Of a stretch of 64,000 nucleotides of DNA, positions 26,947 to 37,484 are shown one piece after another (within the stretch, counting starts at the first letter, position 1; each line of letters starts with the position of its first letter). Source of the stretch: Planomicrobium sp. CPCC 101079 (GTDB lineage: Bacteria > Bacillota > Bacilli > Bacillales_A > Planococcaceae); assembly GCF_007859275.1 (NCBI RefSeq), contig NZ_VOHC01000029.1, positions 180,862 through 244,861 on the forward strand, given 5' to 3'. The notes under the pieces are model-generated. The model was given only the letters and a program-made list of their open reading frames with translations, was not told the DNA's origin and searched no databases. Made by a program: the position numbers and the translations under genes.

Positions 26947-27999
26947 ATGAAAAAATTTCTATCGAAATGGGCAATGATCGGTTTGGCTGCAACAATGCTC
27001 ACAGCGTGCGGAAGCCAGGAAGCGGCGCCTGAACAAAACGCAGCAGCAGGCGATTCGGGCGGAGATGGAGCCAAAACGTACGCCATGGTATTTAAAAACA
27101 CTGGAAATCCATATGGGGAAAAAATGATGGAAGGTTTTGAGGAAGCCATCAAAGAAGCTGGCGGCGAAGTTATTCTCCGTGCTCCTGAGCAGCCGACAGC
27201 AGAAGGCCAGATTCAAATTGTTGAACAGCTGATCACTCAAAAAGTGGATTCTATTTTAATCACAGGAAACGACATAGACGCCCTTCAACCAGTTTTACAG
27301 AAAGCGATGGACGCAGGCATCAAAGTTCTTTCAGCTGATGCTGCAGTAAACCCGCAAAGCCGGTTGGTGCACGTAAACCAAGCAGATCCGGAACTTATCG
27401 GCCGCACGCAGATTCAGGCAGTTTCTGAAATGATCAATGGGGAGGGCCAAATTGCAGTCTTGAGTGCTACATCTCAAGCTTCCAACCAAAACCTCTGGAT
27501 CGAATGGATGGAAAAAGAACTTGAAAAACCGGAATATGACAAAGTTGAACTTGTAAAAGTTGCTTATGGCGATGATTTGCGTGATAAGAGCACATCTGAA
27601 GCAGAAGCTTTATTGCTGCAATATCCGGATTTAAAAGCCATTGTATCGCCTACTACTGTAGGGATCGCGGCTGCTGGGAAGGTTCTAACGGACAAAGGGC
27701 TGCAAGGGAAAATCGCTTTGACAGGCTTAGGGCTTCCAAGTGAAATGGCGACTTACATTGAAAACGGTGTTTCCCCGGCAATGTTCCTGTGGAATCCGAT
27801 TGACGTTGGCTACGGGGCTGGCATGACTGCTGTCGCTTTAGTGGAAGGCGATATTACTGGGAAACTTGGTGAAACTTTTGAAGCAGGACGCCTCGGTGAA
27901 AAAGAAATTGTTGAAGACGGTGAAGGAACACAAGTCATGTTGGGCGAACCATTCCGTTTTGACAAAGAAAATATTGCCGAGTGGAAAGAAGTTTACTGA
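26947..27999 (+). CDS. rhaS: Rhamnose-binding lipoprotein of the importer
   Basis: 350 aa from ATG 26947 behind AAAGGGGCGG. Lipoprotein signal with lipobox LTAC (Cys21). The mature protein is a type I periplasmic-binding fold: YAMVFKNTGNPYGEKMMEGF, VDSILITGNDIDALQPVLQKA, VAYGDDLRDKSTSEAEALL and LTGLGLPSEMATYIENG. This pattern is typical of RhaS proteins of CUT2 rhamnose importers. It lies directly after the two permeases and completes the transporter. The sensor-associated lipoprotein at 18626 is related but clearly distinct. Confidence 0.82.
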   Translation: MKKFLSKWAMIGLAATMLTACGSQEAAPEQNAAAGDSGGDGAKTYAMVFKNTGNPYGEKMMEGFEEAIKEAGGEVILRAPEQPTAEGQIQIVEQLITQKVDSILITGNDIDALQPVLQKAMDAGIKVLSADAAVNPQSRLVHVNQADPELIGRTQIQAVSEMINGEGQIAVLSATSQASNQNLWIEWMEKELEKPEYDKVELVKVAYGDDLRDKSTSEAEALLLQYPDLKAIVSPTTVGIAAAGKVLTDKGLQGKIALTGLGLPSEMATYIENGVSPAMFLWNPIDVGYGAGMTAVALVEGDITGKLGETFEAGRLGEKEIVEDGEGTQVMLGEPFRFDKENIAEWKEVY

Positions 28000-28029
28000 C
28001 AGAACAAAGGGCCGGCCCTGCATGAAGAA

Positions 28030-28070
28030 GATATTGATGGGAAGCAGCTGTTTCCCATCAATATCCTTTT
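28030..28070 (+). terminator. Intra-operon hairpin after rhaS
   Basis: GATATTGATGGGAA pairs with TTCCCATCAATATC across eight bases and is followed by CTTTTGTTAT. The weak T run suggests partial termination or protection of the upstream mRNA. That would fit the need for more transport than catabolic protein. Confidence 0.6.
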
Positions 28071-28115
28071 GTTATAGGGGGGAAATCAGGGCTCTTTATT
28101 GATGGGGGGAGCAAG

Positions 28116-28442
28116 ATGGAAAAAAGCAATAAGTTCGCCTGGACTTGGGTGATAAAAGAAGAATTTTTGGATGACTATGTAAAACTCCATGAAGACCCAT
28201 GGCGCGAAGTGCTCGATGAACATGCCAAAGCAGGAATCCGGAATTATTCCATCTTCCAAAACGGCCCGCAGTTTTTTTATTGCTTTGAATGCGACGATGT
28301 TGAGCAGGCATTTGCTTATATAGCGGAAAGTGAAGCCTGCAATAAATGGAATGCCATCACTTCGACTATGGTCAAAGGATCGTTCGATTTCAAAGAGGCG
28401 GAACCGATCAAGCCGTTGAAAGAAGTGTTTTATCTAAAATAA
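28116..28442 (+). CDS. rhaM: L-rhamnose mutarotase
   Basis: 108 aa from ATG 28116 behind GGGGGAG. Small ferredoxin-like alpha/beta protein with the RhaM pattern: FAWTWVIKEEFLDDYVKLHEDPW, AGIRNYSIFQNG, FYCFECDD and ACNKWNAITSTMV. It interconverts the alpha and beta anomers of L-rhamnose and so speeds entry into the isomerase. The usual length is about 104 residues. It lies between the importer and the catabolic genes. Confidence 0.88.
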   Translation: MEKSNKFAWTWVIKEEFLDDYVKLHEDPWREVLDEHAKAGIRNYSIFQNGPQFFYCFECDDVEQAFAYIAESEACNKWNAITSTMVKGSFDFKEAEPIKPLKEVFYLK

Positions 28443-28567
28443 AGGTGCCTTACTTTTTCAAGAAGGCAACTTTTACAGCTTCTAAAAGACGCAAGCATCA
28501 AACTAATGAAAGCAACTAAAAACTGCAGTTTAGGAAGCTGTCAAAATCAACTGCACAGGAGGTACTT

Positions 28568-30637
28568 ATGGTACAGAAACTATGGAGCGAAGAAAAAGCC
28601 AATAATTTAGCTGTTGGACTTAGTGAACTTGTCTACCGGTCGAACTTGATCGGATCTGACCGTTCCGTCTGCAATTGGGGCGGCGGCAATACATCCATGA
28701 AAACAATCGAAAAAGACTTTCGGGGCAGAGATATTGAAGTGATGTGGGTCAAGGGGAGCGGTTCGGATCTTGCTACTATGAAAGCTGAAAACTTCACGGG
28801 CTTGAACCTGGAAGATATCCGTCCGCTGATGGAGCGGGAGGAAATGTCGGATGAAGAGATGGTGGAGTATTTGTCGCATTGCATGATTGACAGCAAACAT
28901 CCGCGCGCTTCGATCGAAACTTTGCTCCACGCATTTTTGCCCTTCAAGCATGTCGACCACACACATCCGGATGCCATTATAAGCCTCTGCTGTTCAGATA
29001 ACGGCAAGGAGCTGGCAAGAGAGATTTTCGGGGATCGATTTGTCTGGGTGCCATATGTCCGGCCAGGTTTTACACTTTCCAAAATGATTGCAGAAGGCGT
29101 CCGGAACAACCCTGCTGCTGACCTCGTGCTGATGGAAAAGCACGGCTTGGTCGTATGGGGAGAGACGGCTAAAGAAAGCTACGATAAAACTATTTCCGTA
29201 ATCAATGAAGCCGAAAGCTTTATCCAGGCGCGCATCGACAAAAGCAAAACTTTTGGCGGCAGGAAATGCGAGTCTTTGCCGGCAGAAGAACAAAAGCGCA
29301 TTCTAGCCCGGGTGATGCCGTTTATCCGGGGTTCTGTGAGCGAAGAAAAGAAAATGCTCCTGACATACGACAACGGGCATGATGTATTGGAATTCGTCAA
29401 CAGCCAGGACGCCGCTGCATTATCGCAAATCGGGGCGGCCTGTCCGGATCACTTGGTCCATACAAAGATGAAACCACTGTTTGTCGAGTGGGATCCGGCT
29501 ACAAAAGATGCTGAACAATTGATCAAGGCGGTTTCTGCCGGCATCGCAAAATTTAAAGATGAATACAAAGCGTATTTCGAGCGCAACCAAAACAAAGGCG
29601 ATGTGATGTTCGAACCAGCTCCGCGTGTAATACTAATTCCTGGAATCGGTATGGTGAACACCGGAAAAAATAGTGCCATGGCAAATGTCAGCGGACAGCT
29701 TTACCATCGGGCGATAGCGGTTATGAAAGGCTCGACGGCGCTTGGCAATTTCGTCTCCTTGAATGAGAACGAGTCGTATAACATTGAATATTGGCCGCTG
29801 GAGCTTTATAAATTGTCTCTTGCCCCTGCAGAAGCGGAGTTTTCCCGCAAGGTGGCTTTTGTAACTGGCGGAGCCGGGGGTATCGGCAGCGAAACGTGCC
29901 GCCAATTTGCCGCCCAAGGGGCACACGTTGTCTTGGCGGACCTGAATCTTGAAGGCGCTGAAAAAATTGCCGGGGAGCTTACGGAGGAATTCGGAGAGGG
30001 CCGTGCCATTGCTTTGAAGATGGATGTCACCAGTGAAGAACAAATACAGGCGGCTTTTCAACAAACTGCATTGGCGTACGGTGGCGTGGACATCATTGTC
30101 AATAATGCCGGCCTTGCAACCTCAAGCCCATTTGATGAAACGACGTTAAAAGAATGGAATTTGAATATGAACGTTCTTGGAACCGGCTATTTTCTGGTTG
30201 CCCGGGAAGCTTTCAAGCAAATGAAAGATCAAGCGATCGGCGGCAGCATGGTCTTTATCGGGTCGAAAAACTCCATTTATGCGGGCAAGAACGCCTCCGC
30301 TTACAGTTCAGTCAAAGCTTTGGAAGCGCATTTGGCCAGATGCATTGCGGCTGAAGGAGGGGAATTTGGAATCCGTGTCAATTCGGTTTTGCCTGACGCA
30401 GTTTTGCAGGGCTCTGCGATTTGGGGTTCGAGATGGCGTGAAGAACGGGCGGCGGCGTACGGCATTGAACCTGATCAGCTGGAAGAGCATTACCGCAAGC
30501 GGACGACATTGCTGGTAAACATTTATCCGAAAGATATTGCGGAATCCATTTTATTTTTATCTTCATCCAAGGCGGAAAAAACGACCGGCTGCATGATTAC
30601 CGTAGACGGCGGAGTGCCGGCTGCCTTTACCCGCTAA
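28568..30637 (+). CDS. rhaEW: Bifunctional rhamnulose-1-phosphate aldolase / L-lactaldehyde dehydrogenase
   Basis: 689 aa from ATG 28568 behind AGGAGG. The N-terminal ~410 residues are a class II (adducin-like) aldolase with SVCNWGGGNTSMK, metal-binding HTHPDA near residue 133 and MEKHGLVVWG. After a linker, residues ~425-689 are a short-chain dehydrogenase: VTGGAGGIGSE, NNAGLATSS and catalytic Ser-Tyr-Lys (FIGSKNS ... AYSSVK). The aldolase splits rhamnulose-1-phosphate to DHAP and L-lactaldehyde; the dehydrogenase oxidises L-lactaldehyde to L-lactate with NAD. The product feeds LutABC encoded in the same gene run. Confidence 0.9.
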   Translation: MVQKLWSEEKANNLAVGLSELVYRSNLIGSDRSVCNWGGGNTSMKTIEKDFRGRDIEVMWVKGSGSDLATMKAENFTGLNLEDIRPLMEREEMSDEEMVEYLSHCMIDSKHPRASIETLLHAFLPFKHVDHTHPDAIISLCCSDNGKELAREIFGDRFVWVPYVRPGFTLSKMIAEGVRNNPAADLVLMEKHGLVVWGETAKESYDKTISVINEAESFIQARIDKSKTFGGRKCESLPAEEQKRILARVMPFIRGSVSEEKKMLLTYDNGHDVLEFVNSQDAAALSQIGAACPDHLVHTKMKPLFVEWDPATKDAEQLIKAVSAGIAKFKDEYKAYFERNQNKGDVMFEPAPRVILIPGIGMVNTGKNSAMANVSGQLYHRAIAVMKGSTALGNFVSLNENESYNIEYWPLELYKLSLAPAEAEFSRKVAFVTGGAGGIGSETCRQFAAQGAHVVLADLNLEGAEKIAGELTEEFGEGRAIALKMDVTSEEQIQAAFQQTALAYGGVDIIVNNAGLATSSPFDETTLKEWNLNMNVLGTGYFLVAREAFKQMKDQAIGGSMVFIGSKNSIYAGKNASAYSSVKALEAHLARCIAAEGGEFGIRVNSVLPDAVLQGSAIWGSRWREERAAAYGIEPDQLEEHYRKRTTLLVNIYPKDIAESILFLSSSKAEKTTGCMITVDGGVPAAFTR

Positions 30638-30664
30638 AAATAGGTTAGCTTTTGGAGGTCTGTC

Positions 30665-32095
30665 ATGAAAAAATATAGCCTTGCTGTAGATATCGGTGCA
30701 TCCAGTGGCCGGCTAGTTCTCGGGAGCTTGGAAAAAGGACGTCTGGAACTCCAGGAAATCCATCGGTTTGCAAATGAAATCATTGAAAAAAACGGCCATT
30801 TCTGCTGGAACATCGAAGTCTTGTTCGAGGAGATAAAAACCGGGATAAAAAAATGCGGCAGCTTGGGAATAGTTCCGGCAAGCATCGGCATCGATACATG
30901 GGCAGTGGATTTTGTTTTGCTTGATAAAAACGACCAGCTGCTTACCGATGCAGTCGCTTACCGGGATCCCAGGACAGATGGGATCATGGAAGAAGTCACT
31001 GAAATTTTCATGAAAGAACGGCTGTACTTGGAAACAGGCATTCAATTTCAAAAATTTAATACCATTTATCAATTGTATGCTTTGAAAAAACAGCAGCCTG
31101 AAATATTCGAAAAAGCGGCGGCTTTCTTGATGATTCCAGATTATTTGCACTTTTTATTGACCGGCAAAAAAACAAATGAATACACCAATGCGACATCAAC
31201 CCAGTTGATTAACGCGTTTACAAGAAATTGGGATAAAGACATTATCCAAACGTTAGGGTTCAGCATGGACATGTTCCAGGAAATCCTTGCACCTAAATCG
31301 GTTATAGGCCCTATAAAGGAAGAATTGGCAGCGGAATTTGGGTTTGGGATGGATGTTATTCTGCCAGCCACCCACGATACGGGGTCAGCTGTCCTGGCGG
31401 TTCCGCAATTGGAAGACACCATCTATATCAGTTCAGGCACATGGTCGCTGATCGGTGTAGAAAATTACTTTCCGATCTGTGTCACGAAAGCTTTGGATTA
31501 CAACTTTACGAATGAAGGCGGAATGGACTATCAATTCCGGTTCTTGAAAAACATTATGGGATTATGGATGATTCAGGAAGTCCGGAGAAATTATGAAAAC
31601 CGCTATTCGTTTGCTGAATTGGCAGAGTTGGCAAGTGCGGCAAGCGAAACAGCGGCAATTGTGGATGTAGACGACTCCCGCTTTTTAAAACCGGATAATA
31701 TGGTGGCGGAAATACAGGCTTGCTGCATGGAAACCGGCCAAAAGGCACCGGAAAGCCCGGGAGAAATTGCCAAGTGCATCTTTACAAGCCTGGCAAACAG
31801 TTACCAAAAGGCAGTGTTTGAAATCGAAGACATCTTTGAAAAAGAATTCAAATCAATCAATGTTATCGGTGGCGGTTCCAAGAACGAATTATTAAATCAG
31901 TTGATTGCGGAAACAACAAAAAAAGAGGTATATGCCGGACCGGTTGAGGCTTCAGCCATCGGAAACCTTGTAGCACAATTGATTGCGTTAGAGGAGATAA
32001 CAGACATTAAGGAAGCCCGATACATTGTCCAGCAGTCTTTCGAAGTAAAAAAATATATGAATTCAATAAGTGAAAAACAAGGAGGGGTTGTATGA
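30665..32095 (+). CDS. rhaB: Rhamnulokinase
   Basis: 476 aa from ATG 30665 behind GGAGG. FGGY-family kinase: N-terminal phosphate-binding [26 protein letters not shown], then the FGGY motif region TGSAVLAVP ... [13 protein letters not shown] near residue 250 and [19 protein letters not shown] near 400. It phosphorylates L-rhamnulose at O1 with ATP. Overlaps rhaA by four bases (ATGA), so the two proteins are translationally coupled. Confidence 0.92.
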   Translation: MKKYSLAVDIGASSGRLVLGSLEKGRLELQEIHRFANEIIEKNGHFCWNIEVLFEEIKTGIKKCGSLGIVPASIGIDTWAVDFVLLDKNDQLLTDAVAYRDPRTDGIMEEVTEIFMKERLYLETGIQFQKFNTIYQLYALKKQQPEIFEKAAAFLMIPDYLHFLLTGKKTNEYTNATSTQLINAFTRNWDKDIIQTLGFSMDMFQEILAPKSVIGPIKEELAAEFGFGMDVILPATHDTGSAVLAVPQLEDTIYISSGTWSLIGVENYFPICVTKALDYNFTNEGGMDYQFRFLKNIMGLWMIQEVRRNYENRYSFAELAELASAASETAAIVDVDDSRFLKPDNMVAEIQACCMETGQKAPESPGEIAKCIFTSLANSYQKAVFEIEDIFEKEFKSINVIGGGSKNELLNQLIAETTKKEVYAGPVEASAIGNLVAQLIALEEITDIKEARYIVQQSFEVKKYMNSISEKQGGVV

Positions 32096-33381
32096 GTGTG
32101 AAAAGTCAGTTTGAAGAAGCCAAAAAAGAATATGAACAATGGGGAATTGACGTAGAGAGCATTTTTGGGAAACTGAAAAACGTCCCGATATCTGTCCACT
32201 GTTGGCAAGGGGACGATATTGGCGGGTTTGAGATAAACAAAGAAGCGCTCTCCGGCGGCATTGATGTGACGGGCAACTACCCAGGAAAAGCGACGACCCC
32301 TAAAGAATTGAGACAGGATTTGGAGAAAGCGCTTTCCCTTATTCCCGGGAAGCACCGCGTGAATTTGCATGCAATCTATGCTGAAACGGACGGAGAAGTG
32401 GTGGAAAGGGATCGTTTGGAACCAAAGCATTTTGAGAAATGGGTGGCATGGGCAAAAGGATTGGGGTTGGGCCTCGATTTTAACCCCACTTTATTTTCGC
32501 ATCAAAAAGCGGCAGACGGCTTGACGTTGTCCCATCCCGATCCGGAAATCCGAAAATTCTGGATCAATCATTGCATCGCCAGCCGGAAGATAGGCGAATA
32601 TTTTGGCAAAGAATTAGGAACTCCTTGCTTAACGAATATCTGGATCCCAGATGGTTTTAAGGACACCCCGAGTGACCGGCTGACCCCAAGGAAACGGCTG
32701 AAAGAGTCGCTTGATGAAATTTTTGCGGTTGAAATAGACGAGCGGCTTAATATAGATGCGGTGGAAAGCAAATTGTTCGGCATCGGTTCGGAGTCGTTTG
32801 TGGTGGGATCGCACGAATTCTACTTGAGCTACGCTTTAAAAAATAATAAATTATGCTTGCTCGATACGGGGCATTATCATCCTACGGAAATGGTTTCCAA
32901 CAAAATTTCAGCTATGCTGCTGTTCAATGACCGGCTGGCCCTCCATGTCTCAAGGCCGGTGAGGTGGGACAGTGATCATGTTGTAACGTTTGACGATGAA
33001 TTGAAAGAAATCGCTTTGGAGATCGTCCGCAATGACGCGTTGGGTCAAGTGATGATCGGCTTGGACTTTTTTGATGCCAGCATCAACCGGGTGGCCGCTT
33101 GGACCATCGGCACTCGCAATATGATCAAAGCGCTGCTCTATGGGATGCTATTGCCTAATGGACATTTAAAAGCGCTTCAGGAGCAAGGGGATTTCACAAA
33201 AAGACTTGCGCTAATCGAAGAATTTAAAACCTATCCATTTGGCGCCATTTGGAATTATTACTGTGAAGCGCAAAATGTGCCGGTAAAAGAACACTGGCTT
33301 GATGAAGTCGTGCAATACGAAGAAACCGTGCTCGCTAAAAGATCTGAGGGTGCCATGCTGGATGCCTTGGAGAGAGCCTGA
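32092..33381 (+). CDS. rhaA: L-rhamnose isomerase
   Basis: 429 aa from ATG 32092 behind AAGGAGGGG, within the normal RhaA length of about 420. Recognised by [17 protein letters not shown] at the N-terminus, [32 protein letters not shown], the metal-site strand [11 protein letters not shown] and [14 protein letters not shown] near residue 290. It converts L-rhamnose to L-rhamnulose with Mn2+ or Co2+. Cytoplasmic. The second half of a coupled pair with rhaB. Confidence 0.93.
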   Translation: MSVKSQFEEAKKEYEQWGIDVESIFGKLKNVPISVHCWQGDDIGGFEINKEALSGGIDVTGNYPGKATTPKELRQDLEKALSLIPGKHRVNLHAIYAETDGEVVERDRLEPKHFEKWVAWAKGLGLGLDFNPTLFSHQKAADGLTLSHPDPEIRKFWINHCIASRKIGEYFGKELGTPCLTNIWIPDGFKDTPSDRLTPRKRLKESLDEIFAVEIDERLNIDAVESKLFGIGSESFVVGSHEFYLSYALKNNKLCLLDTGHYHPTEMVSNKISAMLLFNDRLALHVSRPVRWDSDHVVTFDDELKEIALEIVRNDALGQVMIGLDFFDASINRVAAWTIGTRNMIKALLYGMLLPNGHLKALQEQGDFTKRLALIEEFKTYPFGAIWNYYCEAQNVPVKEHWLDEVVQYEETVLAKRSEGAMLDALERA

Positions 33382-33427
33382 GATGTAAGGACAAATATGG
33401 CACGAAGTGCAGTTAGGAGGAAGAGGA

Positions 33428-34204
33428 ATGCTTGTAGCGGAGCGTCATAAAAAAATGGCGTCACTTGTCAACGAAAGGGGCAGCAGCCGGGTTTCCGAAC
33501 TCAGCCGTATCTTTAAGGTGACCGAAGAAACTATCCGACGCGATTTAGAAAAGCTTGAAACAGAAGGGAAATTGAAGCGCAGCCACGGCGGAGCTGTAAG
33601 CATTAAAGAAAATGACTTGGAATCTTCCTACAGCGAACGGGAAATACGAAACGTCCAGGAGAAAATGGCAGTGGCAAAAGAAGCCATAAAGCACGTCTCC
33701 AACAATGACCGCATTATTTTGGATGCCAGTACGACGGCTTGGTACATGGCGAAAATTCTCCCGGATATGCCATTGACTGTAGTGACGAACTCATTGAAAG
33801 TAGCGATGGAGCTGGCAACTAGGGAAAAAATCACAGTGATTTCCATCGGCGGTACGCTAGTGCGAAAATCGTTATCATTTGTCGGCCCGCAAACAACCAA
33901 CGCTTTGGACTGCTACCATGTCAACAAAGCGTTCATATCATGCCAAGGAGTTCACCCGGTAAGGGGGATTAGCGATTCCAGTGAAATGCAGGCATTGGTG
34001 AAAAAAAAGATGAGCGAAATTGCGGACGAAGTTTATTTATTGGCGGATCATACGAAGTTCGGTTTGCAGGCTCTTTCATGGGTTGCTTCCATGCAATCAG
34101 TTGATTTTATCGTAACGGACTCAAAAACGAGTGAAAATCAGCTGAAAGATTTCCGTGATTATCCTGTAGCCGTAATTCAGCCAATAATGCATCATTGGGG
34201 GTAA
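33428..34204 (+). CDS. rhaR: DeoR-family regulator of rhamnose genes
   Basis: 258 aa from ATG 33428 behind AGGAGG. N-terminal winged helix typical of DeoR proteins (RHKKMASLVNERGSSRVSELSRIF, TEETIRRDLEKLE, RSHGGAV) and a C-terminal sugar-phosphate-sensing isomerase-like domain with LDASTTAWYMA, VVTNSLKVAMELA, GGTLVRKSLSFVG and LLADHTKFG. By position and family it matches the YulB/RhaR repressor of Bacillus rhamnose genes, whose likely inducer is rhamnulose-1-phosphate (family knowledge). It is inside the operon it probably regulates. Confidence 0.85.
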   Translation: MLVAERHKKMASLVNERGSSRVSELSRIFKVTEETIRRDLEKLETEGKLKRSHGGAVSIKENDLESSYSEREIRNVQEKMAVAKEAIKHVSNNDRIILDASTTAWYMAKILPDMPLTVVTNSLKVAMELATREKITVISIGGTLVRKSLSFVGPQTTNALDCYHVNKAFISCQGVHPVRGISDSSEMQALVKKKMSEIADEVYLLADHTKFGLQALSWVASMQSVDFIVTDSKTSENQLKDFRDYPVAVIQPIMHHWG

Positions 34205-34285
34205 GAAGGGGCTGTTTTTTTTTTTCTGAAAGAACATTTGTTAAAAGCGAGTGAAAAAAGAACTCTAAAAGAGGGGGATGCCATT

Positions 34286-34549
34286 ATGGCGGAGAAAACA
34301 TATAGAGTGATTTCCGACACCGGAATTCAAGCTCGTCCTGCTGCGCAATTGGTTAATCTGGCTTCACAGTTTGATGCAGATATTTCCTTGAAGTACAACT
34401 CCAAAACAGTCAACTTGAAATCCATTATGGGCGTCATGTCTTTGGCAATCGGCAAAGGATCTGAAATTATCATTACAACCAAAGGCAAAGGCGAGCAAGA
34501 AGCATTGCAAAGAATTGATTATTTCATAACAGGCGAAATTGCAGAGTAG
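34286..34549 (+). CDS. HPr paralogue with His15 replaced by Gln (Crh-like)
   Basis: 87 aa from ATG 34286 behind GAGGGGG. The fold and length are those of HPr. The active-site loop reads TGIQARPAA, so residue 15 is Gln (codon CAA) instead of the phosphorylatable His. Ser46 is intact in [17 protein letters not shown]. Bacillus Crh has the same combination, but outside residue 15 this protein looks more like HPr ([25 protein letters not shown]) than Crh. It cannot pass phosphate in the PTS but could be phosphorylated by HPr kinase and act as a CcpA co-repressor. It lies between rhaR and lutA without a terminator, in an operon preceded by a cre site. Confidence 0.88.
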   Translation: MAEKTYRVISDTGIQARPAAQLVNLASQFDADISLKYNSKTVNLKSIMGVMSLAIGKGSEIIITTKGKGEQEALQRIDYFITGEIAE

Positions 34550-34617
34550 GCTGCGAATGGCCCGTTGCTTAGATCTGATGCTTAGCTGGAAAATACACGA
34601 TGGAAGAGTGGATGGAA

Positions 34618-35349
34618 ATGAAAGTCTCTTTGTTTATCACTTGTCTCGCAGAGATGTTTTATCAGGACGTTGCTAAGGATGTCGTAGAAGTTTTAGAACG
34701 GCTCGGATGTGATGTCGATTTTCCAAGGGGACAAATTTGCTGTGGCCAGCCTGCGTACAATAGCGGTTACCGGAAAGATGCCCAAAAAGCTGCCAGGCAG
34801 ATGATCAGGAGCTTCGAGCATTCGGAGTTCATCGTGACACCTTCTGGCTCTTGTGCAGCAATGTTCAAAGAATATCCTGAATTATTCAAGGAAGAGCCGG
34901 AATGGCGAAAGCGGGCTGAAGCTCTGGCAAACAAAACGTATGAGTTCACCCAGTTTATCGTAAATGTACTGCATATTGAAGATGTTGGAGCAGTTTACCC
35001 GGCAAGCGCCACTTATCACACTTCCTGTCATATGATTCGCTTACTGAAAGAGACAGACGCCCCTTTTAGGCTATTGAAAAACGTTAAAGGGCTCGAACTC
35101 TTGCCGCTTGAAAACAGTTATGACTGTTGTGGGTTTGGAGGGACCTTCGCCGTAAAGATGGCGCCGATTTCGGAACAGATGGTAGATGAGAAAATTCGGC
35201 ATGTGGAAGCATCAGCAGCGACGCTCCTAATCGCAGCGGACAATGGTTGCCTTATGAACATCAAAGGAAGGATCGACCGAAAAGGCAAGCCCATTGAAGT
35301 AAAACACATCGCGCAAATTTTAAATACGCGAGTCGAGGGGAGGAAATAA
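34618..35349 (+). CDS. lutA: L-lactate utilisation protein LutA
   Basis: 243 aa from ATG 34618 (MKVSLFIT, the family N-terminus); in-frame ATGs at 34600 and 34612 are possible. Two CCG domains: [11 protein letters not shown] near residue 45 and CCGFGGTF near 175, with [13 protein letters not shown] and [12 protein letters not shown]. These cysteine-rich blocks bind an iron-sulphur cluster. LutA works with LutB and LutC to oxidise L-lactate to pyruvate at the membrane. It directly follows the rhamnose genes, whose pathway yields L-lactate. Confidence 0.9.
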   Translation: MKVSLFITCLAEMFYQDVAKDVVEVLERLGCDVDFPRGQICCGQPAYNSGYRKDAQKAARQMIRSFEHSEFIVTPSGSCAAMFKEYPELFKEEPEWRKRAEALANKTYEFTQFIVNVLHIEDVGAVYPASATYHTSCHMIRLLKETDAPFRLLKNVKGLELLPLENSYDCCGFGGTFAVKMAPISEQMVDEKIRHVEASAATLLIAADNGCLMNIKGRIDRKGKPIEVKHIAQILNTRVEGRK

Positions 35350-35351
35350 CC

Positions 35352-36782
35352 ATGCCCATGAAAATCGGGGAGAAACCGTTTTTCGGCCGAGTTGACGATG
35401 CACTGGAAAAAACTTTCATGCGCACAGCCATGGCTTCCGCGCAAGATCGGCTGCGCGGCAGAAAACTGGATGCCACAGTAAGAGACGAGCAAATTGGGGA
35501 TTGGGAAGAGTGGCGCAGTGCAGGAGAAGAAATTCGCCGCCACACTCTTGAAAATCTCGATTATTACTTGAATCAGTTGAGCGAAAACTTTTCCCGAAAA
35601 GGCGGCCATGTATATTTCGCCGATACAGCAGAAGACGCTACCCGCTATATTCAGGAAGTGGCCAAGAAAAAGAATGCGAAAAAAGTAACGAAAGCTAAAT
35701 CGATGGTGACAGAAGAAATTGGTTTGAACGAAGCATTGGAAGAAATCGGCTGCCAAGTATTCGAAACAGATCTTGCTGAATACATCTTGCAAATAGACGA
35801 TCATGACCGGCCTTCCCATATCGTCGTCCCTTCGCTTCATAAAAATAAAGAACAGATTCGCGATACGTTTCGGGACAAAGCGGGCTACACAGGAACGGAG
35901 GAACCGCGTGAATTGACGGCATTTGCGCGAAGCCAATTGCGCGAAGTGTTTTTAGAAGCGGACATTGGAATCACGGGATGCAATTTTGCTGTGGCAGAAT
36001 CGGGGACCATTTCACTTGTGACAAATGAAGGCAATGCAAATATGGTGACAACTTATCCTGATACCCAAATCAGCGTCATGGGAATGGAACGTCTTGTCCC
36101 AACTTGGGAAGAGCTTGATGTCATGGTGAATCTGCTGAGCAGAAGTGCTGTTGGCCAAAAAATAACCACTTATGTAACCAATTTAACTCCCCAACTAGAG
36201 GAAAACAGTGTCGATGCCCCGAAAGAATTCCACCTTGTTATTTTGGATGCAGGACGCTCCAATGCTCTAGGAACGGAATTTCAATCAGCTCTTCATTGCA
36301 TACGCTGTGCCGCTTGCGTAAATGTATGTCCAGTTTACCGGCACATCGGCGGACATGCGTACGGTTCGATTTATCAAGGGCCAATTGGAGCTGTCTTGTC
36401 TCCGATTCTTGGCGGCTACGATGAATACGGCGAGCTTCCGTTTGCTTCGAGTCTTTGCGCCGCTTGTTCAGAAGCTTGCCCTGTCCGGATTCCGCTTCAT
36501 GAGCAATTGATCCGGCACCGGGAAAACTATGTTGCCCAAAAAGGGAAGATGAGCGAAAAGCTGGCAATGAAGGCATTTGGCATCGGTGCCAGTACCCCGT
36601 CTCTTTTTCAAGGGGCAGTAAAAGGGTTGCCGGCCATAATGAAACCTTTGGTTAAAGATGATGGCATTTCTTCTGGACCAGGTCCGATGAAATTATGGAC
36701 AGCTGTACGGGAATTTCCTGTTCCTGAGAAAAACAATTTTAGGAGCTGGTTTAAAAGCCACAAACAGGAAGGGGAGTCTTGA
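35352..36782 (+). CDS. lutB: L-lactate utilisation iron-sulphur protein LutB
   Basis: 476 aa from ATG 35352 behind GGGGAGGAAA, two bases after lutA. An LUD domain in the first ~290 residues ([21 protein letters not shown]) is followed by a ferredoxin-like part with two 4Fe-4S motifs: [15 protein letters not shown] near residue 317 and [14 protein letters not shown] near 370, and a C-terminal DUF3390-like tail. It carries electrons from lactate to the respiratory chain. The length equals that of Bacillus LutB. Confidence 0.92.
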   Translation: MPMKIGEKPFFGRVDDALEKTFMRTAMASAQDRLRGRKLDATVRDEQIGDWEEWRSAGEEIRRHTLENLDYYLNQLSENFSRKGGHVYFADTAEDATRYIQEVAKKKNAKKVTKAKSMVTEEIGLNEALEEIGCQVFETDLAEYILQIDDHDRPSHIVVPSLHKNKEQIRDTFRDKAGYTGTEEPRELTAFARSQLREVFLEADIGITGCNFAVAESGTISLVTNEGNANMVTTYPDTQISVMGMERLVPTWEELDVMVNLLSRSAVGQKITTYVTNLTPQLEENSVDAPKEFHLVILDAGRSNALGTEFQSALHCIRCAACVNVCPVYRHIGGHAYGSIYQGPIGAVLSPILGGYDEYGELPFASSLCAACSEACPVRIPLHEQLIRHRENYVAQKGKMSEKLAMKAFGIGASTPSLFQGAVKGLPAIMKPLVKDDGISSGPGPMKLWTAVREFPVPEKNNFRSWFKSHKQEGES

Positions 36783-37484
36783 ATGGCTGAAGGGATTGTC
36801 CACAATAAAGATGCGTTTTTAAATAGAATCGCCAGTAAACTCGGACGCGAACGAACTGAGGCCGTGGTGCTTCCGAAGTGGAAACATCAGCCTCAATGGG
36901 AAGTTTTTAAAAACGATGGAGCAGATGATCTGCTGGGAACTTTCCGCAAAAGCAGCATGGCCAAATCAGCCCTTGTAATCCAAACAGAACGCGCGAACCT
37001 CGCTGCAACCGTCAAGGAGGCTATTGAAAAGTATGGTGGTGGATTAGTTGTCACAACTAAAGACCGGCGGTTTGCCGAATATGGTCTTGAATCCTTATTA
37101 GCAGATTCCAAAACCCATGTCTGGGATGCCGGCTTGGGAAAAAGGAATATCGAAATCGCAAAACAAGCGAATATCGGTGTGATTTTCAGCGATATCAGTC
37201 TGGCGGAATCGGGGACGATCGTTCAATTCAACGATAAAGACATCGCCCGGTCAGTCAGTTTGCTGCCTGTAACTTATATTGCGATCGTTCCCCAATCCAC
37301 CCTTGTGCCGCGAATGACTCAAGCAACGCAAATGGTGCACCAGGCGGCAGCGGAAGGAAAAGATATTTCAACGTGCATCAATTTCATTTCAGGACCGAGC
37401 AATAGTGCTGATATTGAAATGGACATCGTCATTGGTGTGCACGGACCAGTTGAAGCGGTGCATATTGTGGTGGCTGACAAATGA
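36783..37484 (+). CDS. lutC: L-lactate utilisation protein LutC
   Basis: 233 aa from ATG 36783, directly abutting the lutB stop, with GGAAGGGGAG upstream. LUD-domain protein: VVTTKDRRFAEYGLESLL, IGVIFSDISLAESGTIVQF, then FISGPSNSADIEMDIVIGVHGP, a signature near the C-terminus. Third component of the L-lactate oxidising LutABC system. The last gene of the rhamnose-lactate run; no strong terminator is seen before the SDR genes. Confidence 0.92.
   Translation: MAEGIVHNKDAFLNRIASKLGRERTEAVVLPKWKHQPQWEVFKNDGADDLLGTFRKSSMAKSALVIQTERANLAATVKEAIEKYGGGLVVTTKDRRFAEYGLESLLADSKTHVWDAGLGKRNIEIAKQANIGVIFSDISLAESGTIVQFNDKDIARSVSLLPVTYIAIVPQSTLVPRMTQATQMVHQAAAEGKDISTCINFISGPSNSADIEMDIVIGVHGPVEAVHIVVADK

Noticed and set aside
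35118..35936. A 272-codon open frame antisense to lutA and lutB
   Set aside because: It spans the junction of two well-supported genes on the other strand and shows no family features.
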